In this document: positions 21,190-32,641 of the stretch, piece after piece | Numbering within the stretch: the stretch's first letter is position 1 | How the letters are laid out: each line of letters opens with the position of its first letter | DNA from: Paragorgia papillata | Lineage: Eukaryota > Cnidaria > Anthozoa > Scleralcyonacea > Coralliidae | Direction: 5' to 3' | Length of the DNA: 64,000 nucleotides | Assembly (NCBI GenBank): GCA_035771165.1 | Contig: JAWNZC010000345.1 | Coordinates: forward strand, 1,851,001 to 1,915,000 | Position numbers and translations under genes: made by a program | The notes under the pieces: model-generated | The model's input: only the letters and a program-made list of their open reading frames with translations | What the model was told of the DNA's origin: nothing | Database searches by the model: none

Positions 21190-23460
21190 GTTTACATAGC
21201 CACTGGAGTGATGGCGTTTACTATATAACAAGACGCCTGCTCAGGCGTTCACTCCGGCTACTAATTTCTGAAAGCTTGGCGTAGAGCTGTGCGTACTACT
21301 CTAGCTAGACTTTCTCAAAGTCCTTTTCAAACATTTTTGACCTTTCGGTTCCTCGTTGAAAAGGACTTTTCCCACCTGCAGCGCGCCAAAACTCACCGGT
21401 GAATTTTTCGACCGGTGACGTAAGTCGGGAAGTAATTATATTCAGGCTAAATTGCTATGCAAGTGCTATCTTTGGAAGTTGGAGTTCAACAGACTCTTGA
21501 AAACGTTTTAGTAGGGGTAGAACCACTTTCCATTGCATGTACGACAACCCGAAACACGTCAAAACAGGGCGATGTACATTTCAGCGATTTCCCGCCAGAA
21601 TATTTAATTAGATTCAAAAACCTGCAAGCGAAACAAGTCCGTCTCTTTCCTCCCGCTTTTCCGCTCGCCCGCCTTTCCACCCGCCCGCAAAAACTAGCGC
21701 TAAGAGGCGGACTTGGAGCAAGTCTATACTCTAGCAAGACTATATTATTAGTGTCGGATTCGGCAGATTCAAGCGATCATTTTGATATAGAATTAATTGT
21801 TTTGAAACACACGTTTCAAATGTAATACGACACGGACACCTACACGATATCTAGACATGCAAACAGTTCAACATATTGATATCTTATTTTCTCTATTCGG
21901 TGCTTATTACTATCAGGCACGTAGCTACGGGGAGGGGGGGGGGGGAGGGAGGGAGGGCCACCGCCCCCCAAAATTATTTCTTGCCCCCCCCCAACCAGTA
22001 TGTATTTAAGAAATAGAAAATGGCCGCCCGTGTTTATATAACCTGATGCAAACACGAGAGTGAGTTGGGAGAATTCGAAAGTTTATGTGAACCCGAGCCG
22101 TAGGCGAGGGTTTACACAAGTACTTTCGAATTCTCCCAACTCACTCAAGTGTTTGCATCAGGTTATATAAACACAGGGCATCCATTTTCTATTTCTTTTA
22201 TGAAATAAGGCTAAAAAATGTGCCGTGACATCACAACCGTGTTTACATAGCCTGATATAAACACGGTAATTGACCAATCACAGCGTGCGTAAGACGCAAC
22301 CTATTTTATAATGTAATTTATACAATACCCTAGTTGCTATGCGTGTTTTCATTGGTTGTTGGCCATGATCTATTAGAGGACAGACACATGGTCACGTCAG
22401 CTGACTTGCCTTTTTCCTTCTTCATGCCCCAAAATCCGGCACGAGTTTCGAGAAAGACCTTTTAAATTTTCATTGTATAAAACAAATAGATTCCATTTTT
22501 TTGTTGTCTGTTCAGTTATAGATGCACAGAGGACGTCACAACGTGGTAAGAACATCAGTGACCCACTCGACTGCGTCTCGTGGGCCACTTTTTTGTTCTT
22601 ACCACGTTGTGACGTCATCTGTGCATCTGAACAGACAACGGCAAAATGGAATCTATTTGTTAAGTATAGTCGTACAAAACATAGACTGGACCCATACACT
22701 GGAAGGAATATATGGGCAAAATGACTCAAACAAAAATTCGAATATATTTTTAAAAAAAAGCCCAGTTTCTTCAAAATTCTCTCTGTATTGTCAACAAGAC
22801 GCCTGCGCAAGGCGTTCACTTGGGCTACTGATTTCTGAAAGCTTCGCGTAGCCTGTGCGTACTCTAGCAAGACTAATATGGCAATGGCAATGCATATTTG
22901 CATATATTTTCACAAATAGAATCTATGGTCTTATATGAACTGCAGCGGTACTGGAAGCGCCGAAGGGTTGCTAATGTAATATAAATGTAAACAAGGCCGT
23001 TTTTCTGAAAATTAAACAACGGATCTATAAATATATTTAGATAGTGTCGGATTCGGCTGAATCAAGCGATCATTTTGATATAGAATTTATTTAAATTTGG
23101 ACAAATAGAAAATATTTAAACATGTTTTGAAAGACGCGTTATATGGGTCCAGTCTATGTTTTGTACGACCCACATTACAATACATACACACATAATGCTA
23201 TTTGAAATCTTGTTGTTAATTTTAATCCAGCGGCGACCCAGATGAGATCCAAAGATTCAAAGACCCAGAGACCCAGACTCCAGAGACCCAGAGACCCAGA
23301 GACCCAGAGAACAGCAACTAGGCATTTAATTGGCTGCTAGTTCAATACGAACTTGTGAACCTCCGAACGAACTTCTGAACATTTCCATCAAAAGTAACCT
23401 GAAGCACCTGAAGTCCATATTTTCAACATTTTAAAACTTTAAGCCTTTACCCCCTTACCC
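21190..23460. repeat. intergenic with dispersed duplications and two hairpins
   Basis: CTAATTTCTGAAAGCTTGGC (21261) recurs as CTGATTTCTGAAAGCTTCGC (22828), and GTGTCGGATTCGGC (21752) recurs at 23045, indicating duplicated segments. 22025-22181 is a hairpin with GAATTCGAAAG/CTTTCGAATTC arms. 22482-22662 is a near-perfect 180-base hairpin (GTGACGTCATCTGTGCATCT arm). 23230-23310 has GAGACCCA tandem units. No gene is supported. Confidence 0.6.
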
Positions 23461-23464
23461 CGTA

Positions 23465-23640
23465 ACCTGAATGTCAGGCCTTTATTTGGGTTATACGTCC
23501 ATGTCCTATTTACACGAATTGCCATCCTTAGGTTAGGTTGTGTGTTGGGGTAAGGCTTTCATGAAGTACTTGGGTTATGTAGGACATGGAATTATTACCT
23601 TTATTGGTTCCCGCAATAAAGGCCTGACATTCAGGTTAAG
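23465..23640. repeat. foldback just upstream of EIF3B
   Basis: TAACCTGAATGTCAGGCC and its inverse GGCCTGACATTCAGGTTA bound 176 bases that end about 72 bases before the EIF3B start codon, so the element lies in the presumed promoter or 5' leader. Confidence 0.7.
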
Positions 23641-23712
23641 TGCCCCGCGTTGTCCTTTACTCAACCCAGTCCCCACGCGACGGTCGGCCATATTTGATCA
23701 GAGCTTCCCAGA

Positions 23713-23857
23713 ATGGCGAACGAGGCGGAGGAGGAGAAGAAAAATTTGTCTGAAGAAGACGAAAACGAAGAGATCGAGAGTCCTGAGGTGAATGAAGAGG
23801 AAGATGATTCCCAGTTCGATGATCCAGAAGGATTTGTGGATCCAATAAGTGATAAGG
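23713..23857 (+). CDS. EIF3B: EIF3B exon 1
   Basis: Start codon and acidic N-terminal tail ([15 protein letters not shown]...), ending [12 protein letters not shown] plus one base. The donor GGTAAAG gives phase 1. Confidence 0.9.
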
Positions 23858-26800
23858 GTAAAGGCAATTTGAATTCGAATATCCAATTAAATATAAACTC
23901 TACTTTAATATAAGGCCACGTGTTATTGAATGGATAATTTTTTTCAATGAATATATGCTTTTTTGTTTTTTTAAAGTTAGACCTTTTACTAGGATAAAAA
24001 TATTGTTGTAGGTAGTGTAATTGTATATTTGTTTTCTTGATTGTATCCAGAAAAAAAAGAGGGAAAATTATATATTTTTAAGAAATTTCTGAAATATTTC
24101 TATATCTTTATGTATGTCAACTGTCTTCTGCATAGTCTTAAGCAATGTAGTCAGAAATGATTAGTTTATAAAATTAGCTAATACAGGTATATGCAGTCTA
24201 GAACAACTGCAGAGTACTGCACTAATATTCTTATATGAAGTAGTGTGTGTAACATGGTGTAATTATGTATGAGTCAATTCCAACTGCGATCATCCCCCCC
24301 GAGCAAACCCCTGGGAATTTGACTTTTCCGAAAAATTTTGGTCAAATTCCCCACTATTTGGACTGAAAACACATTCAAATGCCCCACCGTCTGGGACTGT
24401 CAAGGCTCTATTAAAAGATTTTGTTTGAAATATTTCATTCATAGACAACAAAAAATTCACTACCATGTAGTTTCAACGTCCTTCTTTGCATTCCAGACTT
24501 TAAACAATGGCATTTTCAAATGTTCATGTGGAATATCGACAGAAAAGATCATGATAGATGGCTAGAACGAGATGGCTAGAACGAGGAGATTTTTTAACGT
24601 GCAACCGTTGACCAACTTTTTTCAATAGTCAAATGCCTGACCATACAGAGCTCACCTTGGGTCAAATGCCCGGGGTTTGCCCAGGGGGGGGATGATCGCA
24701 GTTGGATTTGACCTCTGGCTTCTGATTGGCTGATAAGTTTAGCACTTCTGTTGTCAAAGTGATTTTTCATCTACATGAATATATAATTATTGGGATTAAA
24801 AAATAATTGAAATGTATTTGACTGAAGTTTAGCCAACGAATAACAAATTTTAATAAAATGATGTTAATGCTATTCGCATATCGAAGTATATTTAATCGAA
24901 CTATCACATTGTTGTGAATGAAAATTAAAGATTAATTCTGTGCATGTTTGGTGATAGAATGAGTGAAATACTTGAAGTGCGATGCCATGATCAAAGCGTT
25001 AAGTATCATAATTTCATTAACGGGTATAAACTAAAAGTTGCAAATTCTCCAAGCCACTTGCAAACACATTGTCGTTTAATAGTGTGAATCTTTCTTTTTG
25101 ATATTTTAATACCGATTTCAAATCCGACGTTATTGACATGGTGCATTCGTATGCACTAACATCTTTGCTAACTTTGGAATTGTTTCTGAAGCTGAGTCAC
25201 AGTATTTGCAACAGAATTGCAATCTGAAAACCTATACAAAGCCCTTAAGTGTAGAGTGTTATTCTAGCTAGAGTAATTTTAATGTATTTTGTTTCAGAAC
25301 TTTTGGGTGATGTTCTTGAGAACAAACCAGTACTCCAACAAGGCATTGATGCCATCATAGTTGTTGATAATGTTCCTGTAGTTGGTGATGATCGACTTGA
25401 GAAGTTGAAAAATGTTATCAGAAAAGTTTTTTCTAAGTTTGGCAAAATTACCAATGAATTTTATCCTGAAGAGAATGGAAAGACTAAAGGGTAAGTGCAA
25501 CATTTTTGGCAATGATTTTGTAGTGAAAAATATGTTGACAGACTTGTAAGATGAATGTTGTTAATAGTACATGTATGTCTTACAATAAACAGACATTTTT
25601 CAGCTTATTAAATTTTTTCCTTACCTGATTTCATAATTACCGTATTTGACCGGTGATTTTTAAAAGTGATCTGATTAGTAGCAACGTCTTCGCAAAGGTC
25701 TGCCTCCGTTTTTTAGCCAATCAAAATTAGCAAAATTTGATCCTACAGCCAAACAAAACCTTGTCAATTTCACTATGATTTATCATTTATGTCTCGCATA
25801 GTAACTCCCAAGATAATTCTGTAGTTCTCCCGAGATATTTCGTAGTTTTAATCCAGACAATGCCACTCAAAATGAAGCAATACACAAATGCTTTATTTGT
25901 TTTACTCTGTTTTTGTCAGTAATGTTTGTGTAAGTGCCCATTGCTCGCATAAGCACCCACCCCCTTCTTTTGGTGAAAATTACGGTCCAGGGGGGTGGGT
26001 GCTTAACCGGTCAAATACATTACCAGTGTGGACAAGGCAACAATTTGAACATATTTTTGGTGATTTATGTAGTGCTGATTTGATATTGAAAATTTTTCTC
26101 TTTTTCGTAGGTATATATTTATTGAATATGCCAATGCTAAAGATGCAGTACAAGCTGTGAAAATTGCCAATGGTTACAAGCTTGATAAACATCATATTTT
26201 TATTGTCAATCCTTTCACATCATTTGATAGGTATGGCATTTTAAATGTGTTTTTTAGATTATGGGATGCTGTATATTTATATTTTGTTTATTAACTCCCA
26301 CCATTACCGTATTTTCTGGGCGATAACCCGCACGGCGTATAACCCGCACAGCAACAAAAATGTCACTTTTGGAAAAATAAATCAGCGTATTACCCGCACC
26401 ATCGAATAACCCGCAGCTGCTAATAATAGGTTTGGGCAAGGGAGCACGCCAGACTGACTTGTATTTCTTCTTTGTTCGGCGTTCCTTCATTTATATTCAG
26501 CCATTTTGAATAATGCGGTATATATCATTAGCGTATCGCAGGCGCGGGCCACGTGGCCGAAGGAAACCCGAGCGCATTCCGAAAATGAAATAACCAGGTC
26601 GTAGCCCGCGCCTGCGATACGCTAATGAATATACCGCATTATTCAAAATGGCTGAATATAAATGAAGGAACGCCGAACAAAGAAGAAGAAATACAGGTCA
26701 GTCTCACTTGCTCCCTTGGTTTGGGGCCACAAAATTATAAAAAAGTACAGTACCAGTAGTAGAAAGATGAAAGTAGAATCCTTGGTCTCTGGTCTTTGTG

Positions 26801-29800
26801 ATGGCGTTGTCTTAAGAATTCAACAGATTACCCGCACCACCCTATTACCCGCACTAATTATGTTTCCTAGCAAAATTAAGAGATAACCCGCGGTTTATCG
26901 CCCAGAAAATACGGTACATGGTGGTCTTCCCTTCAATTAGTAAAATCATCTGGCATTAGCAGGGCTGCAAATTACTGTTGGACATCAGACAATGTCTGAC
27001 CAAATTTGGTAAATGTCAGAACAAAACCAAATTGTCCTCAGACATAGTGTCCGTGCAAATAAAATATATTGTCTGATCAAGAAATTCGGCTTTATGCCGT
27101 TGAAAATGAAACTTCTCTTTTTGAGAGAAAAATACCGATTTCCTTTCATAATTCTATCGACTAGATTGAGCATATTTGAATTTTAAATCTTCTGTAACTG
27201 AATTGGTCTTCTGAGAGAAACTGATAGTATTTAATTACTCTGGTACCAAAGAGTTAATTAAAACAATGTATAAGTATAACATACGCACGCGACGCTAAAC
27301 AGACAAGTCAGATGACCGCCATGGAAACTGGCTTTATATCATGAACTCAAAACTGTATTCTGAAGAATTATGTAGTGATAATGGTTGTCTGAACAAATTT
27401 TAGTAATGTCTGACCAAAATTGGAAATGGATCAGACACATGTCCTGTCAAGAAAAAAATATTTATTTGCAGCCCTGCATTTAGCCTACGCCATAGACGTT
27501 CGGAAAATCCCCGGAGTAGAACGTCTATGAATCAGCTCCGTAATTCTTGTTCTGTGACGTCGTCTGTCCGCATGGATTCCGGGGACGCTCTCTGATTGGC
27601 CAAATATTTATACACGATATTCAATTGGTTAATTACAACTGCTTCCGTTTTGAATGTTTTGTTGTTTACCAGGCAGACAAAGGCAACGGACGTTTTGACT
27701 CGTCCGCTTCAACGCATTAATCGAAACTGTACCAAAGCACGGACTAAAATGAGTTCGTTAATTCTTTTAGAAGCTTTTATAGTCGGCGTAATGTTGTTTG
27801 AGAACTATCAAACAGCCGAAAAAGATGCGGGACTGAACTTGTGAATCGCTTCAAACATCACAGTGAAATACGACACTTATAATACGACCTTTGCTCCTCG
27901 ATGTTTGTTTTTGTTTTATTACCTTCCTACGAAGCTCAGAGTATCCTATTTATCGATTAGAGTTTCTTTCTTCATATAGATTCTTAAGTGGTTAGTATAA
28001 ATTGATGTAGATTTCAATTTCCTAGCGAATACTCGTTAGTCGTTGACACTCGCTGTAATTATTGCTGAATTGCAAATTAATCGGAATAAATTACAGAACA
28101 CGGAATTTGGCGCTGATTCGCAGACGCTCTAAATCCCCCCTTGTTTGGAATCCCCCTAGAGCCCTAGAGCGTCTGCACGCAGGCTACCCTGCATTAGACA
28201 GAGAAAAGATTAAAGTGCCAAATGGCACCAATGGCAATGAAAGGGTTAAGGAGGTAGTTTATTCACCTTTTAACTCCCACCATGTCAGGAGATCTTTCCT
28301 CAGACATTACACTGTAGACAATGTAAAAAATTTTTACATTGTAAAAACTACAAAATAAAAGTGCCAAATGGCTACAATGATGAAAACTTTCTCTGCCAGT
28401 TCTGCTTCTGATTGCAAGTGACGATTATGAGAAAGATTATTCTGAGTTCCTTCATTTGTATTTCTAGTGCTAATGACTGCTACCAATAAAAAGTTGTTGA
28501 AACAGTAGTTGTTACAGGGCTTAAAATAAACAAAAAAAAACAACCTCTGGGGTATAATATTGGGCTATTGTTCCGTACGAATACAATTTTAGTTAATCCA
28601 AAATCATGACAAAATATCTGCTGTGAGTAGTCATAGTTTCAATTTTGAGCTCTGTAATGTATTTTAGTCAATACATTGTAATTATTTGAATTCAAATTGA
28701 CAAAGCAATGCTCCAAACTTTTTCAGTGTGTTGGACTTGGAAGAAGAATGGAGTCCTCCTGAGAAGGAGCCATATGAAGATAAGGTTGGTTGAAGTGAAG
28801 ATGAATGCTAAGGGTGATTAGGCCAAAAAATATATATGGGTTTCCACAGTGGCGGACACTAGGGGGATTTGCCCCCCCCCCAATAATTTTAGCTGAAGCT
28901 TTCATTTTGAAAAGTGGAAGCACAAGAATAGAATATGTTAACGAAACAAAGCGTGCGCAGAATGGAGTCATAGACGAACTATGCATAGACTGATCAAATT
29001 CTGATATTTATTTATTTTAAAAGAAATATGTGGATTTCACTCGCTTAGCGAATAAATTTTAATTGTCATTGGCGTGTTAATTAAACCACCTTGCAATTCC
29101 ATTCACAAATGTAGATAATCATCTAGAATATTTTCTCTGAAATGTTGTTTTTTTATGCTTAGCAGGTGATTTATAACAAAATGCACCATTAAAATAGTGT
29201 TTTGAAAACCTAAAATGTTTTACAAAATGTGTTCTCAGAATGCTGCAAATGCCATTTCAGAGATCCAAATTTTAAAAATTTTCCAGGGGGCCATGCCCCC
29301 ACACCCCCCTAGAAGGCTCGTGCCGCCACTGGGTTTCCAGTTTCCCTACCCTAAGTTTTTTTGCTAGCAAAATGCCAACCCTAATCTTTCTATTAAATTT
29401 TTGAGGAGCATGGGCCCGAGTTGCAGCATGATTTGCATCATGGGAATGGGAGAGCAACCATGGTGTCAGAACCTGTAGTAATGTGCTCAAAATTAGCTTT
29501 ACTGTTGTGGCAATAGAAGCGTTCCTAAAATATTGTTGCAATATATTTATTCCTCAATACAGCTAGGCAAGCTAGCCCTTCTCGTGTAAACACAATAAAA
29601 ATCATTTCGGCAAAGTGGGCTAGCTTGTGTCGGGCTGGCTCGGAAATGATTCTGCTCCCCCCCCCCCTCCCATTAATACCCCCTAAGAAGGGCTTTTTAA
29701 TGTTTAAGGGTAACCTGTATTCTTGGCTGCTTGATGGGGATTGTAATGACCAGTATTCTGTGATCCACGGAGGAGGGGAGAAAGTAGATATATTTGTCAA

Positions 29801-32601
29801 CACACCAGCTGAACCTATCTTGGTGAAAGGACGACCAGTAAGTGAAAGATTGTTTAATTTTGTAGTTAGCCCATTTCCTCTTGAGCTTCCCAAAACAGCA
29901 GAAATTTTTCTAACGCCCCTTCAACCCGTCTCCCCCCCCCCCCCCCCCCCCAAAAAAAAAAAAGACTTTATGGACGCCATTTAAGAAGCATGGAGTTAGA
30001 TGGATAGTTAGCTGGCTTCTTCTGTAAGGTTTCTCATTTCCTCAGTGAGAATAATAATTATCTTGAATATACACTGTAGCTAAAACTGAATCTTGAATGT
30101 AGCTAAAACTGAATCTTAAATGTAGCTAAAACTGAATTTATGTTGATTGGTTCAAAACCAATGATAAAAAGTACTTCAAATTCTCACCCAAATGTTTTCA
30201 TTGAAAATAAACAAATTAAACATGTTTATGAATGCAAAACTCTTGGAGTAACAGTTGACCAGCATTTATCTTGGAAGAGTAATACTGAAAATATTTGAAA
30301 AAAAATAACAGCCAGAATCTCTGCTCTCCGTCGTGTCAAACCTTTTGTTGATAAAGATACACTTATTTCCATATATAATGCTATTGTTCACCCATACTTC
30401 GATTATTGTTGTGAAGTGTGGGATGTGTTTGGCGAAACACAATCAAAACGACTTCAAAAACTACAAAATAGAGCTGCTCGAATTATCACAAATATGAGCA
30501 ATGATATAGATCATTCTGTTGCTTTACATGCCTTGGGCTGGCAGTGGCAGCCACTTAAGATGGTGAGAAAAAGGGCAAAAATGATGTATAAAATTTTAAA
30601 TAAACTGGGTCCTGAGTCACTCACTAATCTTTTTACTTATAAAAGTGAGAGGACAAACTATAAACGTCGGGACATTTCAAGTAGTCTTTGTTTACCACAA
30701 CCGTGTACACTAATAATATGAAAAATAGTTTCATGTACGACGGTGCTCACCTATGGAACTCTATTCCAAACGAAATTAGGTAAATAGATTACTTACTCAT
30801 AAATTATGTTACTTATTTGACACTATATCTCATATTTTGTAAATACTGTAGCTTTAAATATTCTACTTCTGTACTTCTCTTTTACATGCCCCTTGTGGAA
30901 ATCAGCTTTGGTTGACGGGCCTGGCCAAACGCTTTCAACATCGCATTCAACATTGTTGAACGATGTTGAAAGCACGAGTGGCCAAATGAATTCAACATTC
31001 ATGAATGACAATTAATTGAACGCGGGCTACCACAAAAGCTGGAATCGACAATATCCCACATGGCGCATGTCTCTGTTCAACATAGTTGAATGAAATGTGG
31101 CCAAATGTGTTCAACACCTTTCAACATTTTGAGAACAATAGAAATGTTGAACGCGTGTTGCACGAAAATTTGAACATGTTCAAATTTTGTTCAACACCAT
31201 TCAACAGGGGTGGCCAAACGCTTTCAACATGTTGAATGAAATGTTGAAGGCGTTTGGCCACATTTCATTCAACTTTGTTGAACAGAGACATGCGCCATGC
31301 GGGATATTGTCGATTCCAGCTTTTGTGGTAGCCCGCGTTCAATTAATTGTCATTCATGAATGTTGAACGATGTTGAATTCATTTGGCCACTCGTGCTTTC
31401 AACATTATTCAACATCGTTCAACAATGTTGAATGCGATGTTGAAAGCGTTTGGCCAGGCCTTTATAAGACCCAAAGTATTCCAATAAAACAACTTAGGCC
31501 TGTATTAGACGGTGTGCTTTTCATGCACCGAATCTAATAGTAATTTGGGACGACCTAAATCTATTTAGCACGGCAGTCAATTTATACGGCGAACCAAATG
31601 TGGGTTGCACCAAATACCGTTTTGTGTTCCTGTGAACCTAATATAGAAAATATATTTTAATAATTTATGCATTAGATCCGGTACATGAGAAGTTCGCCGT
31701 CTAAATCGATCTAAACCAACGTCGCACCAAATGCATTAAATGTATATTCCATGCTTAAACACCCTTGATGTGAAATTTGCAAGTTGTTTAATGGTCCTTA
31801 GAAGTTAGCAATGTTATATCATCAATACTTTAATTCGTTGAAAATATATGCATATTGCTACAATTTTTCCACCAAATATATTTTTTTCCACTTTTTCTAC
31901 ATAGCACTTGTGAGCAACTGTGCACAGAAAAATTTGCCTAAATTTTAATCTTTTCAAGTAAAGGTTTTAAAGTGTTTTCTCTTTCAAATACCAAGGCTTT
32001 CTGTTGGTACTAAACTAAAAAAAGAAGTATTGCATATTCTTTGTTGCTTTCTGTTGGTAGTAAATTCATTGTTTCAAAGAATAACTGTCAAGTTTGTCAA
32101 TGTAATGTCCGTTACAAAATATTGGAATGTTTTACAGTACATTCAATGAAAGAAATGCTAGAAACTTCTACTCTAGAATTCTCTTTTTATTTTCCATGTA
32201 AAGCCTAACAGAGCATTTATTTAATTGCTCTCTATTGATTTTCAATGATTTTTGATGTAACGGACATTACGTAACGGACATTACTTCTTTTAAGACTCAA
32301 ATTTAAATCAATTGTAATATATTAGGGTGACCTGTGTCTGTGGTAGATTGGTTGCCAAGGAGACAACATGTGCTCTGTGCAAAACAGGTTATATATAGTT
32401 GACAGAACAACAAACTACTGATGCAATGGGGAAACCTAAATCACCTAGAACTCGAATGAGAGAGTACCGAGAAAGAATTAAACAGGATAAAGAGAAAAGT
32501 GAAGCAATTACTCAGTTGCAATTAAAGGTATCAAGAAGATGCACTATGTAACTGCCCTGCAGGATAACAAAATTCATTGCAAGGAGTACACATGCCAGCA
32601 A

Positions 32602-32641
<40 letters not shown>

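Larger units (their letters stand above)
26291..28249. repeat. interrupted dispersed repeat (host of three insertions)
   Basis: Pieces 26291-26304 (TTAACTCCCACCAT), 26917-26959 (CATGGTGGTCTTCC ... AAAATCATCTGGCATTAG) and 28198-28249 (ACAGAGAAAAG...AAAGTGCCAAATGGC...GGTTAA) together make the same unit that is uninterrupted at 37815-37926. The three gaps are the elements at 26305-26916 and 26960-28191, the latter enclosing 27481-28186. Confidence 0.75.

Noticed and set aside
22397..22903. 168-codon minus-strand frame
   Set aside because: It spans the 22482-22662 hairpin; its two halves are mirror images and show no protein similarity.
24338..24565. 75-codon frame in EIF3B intron 1
   Set aside because: It is internal to the MITE 24272-24711 and is not supported by splice sites or similarity.
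28062..28358. 98-codon frame after the 27481 element
   Set aside because: It crosses the element boundary, its target duplication and the older repeat, so it is a composite of unrelated pieces.
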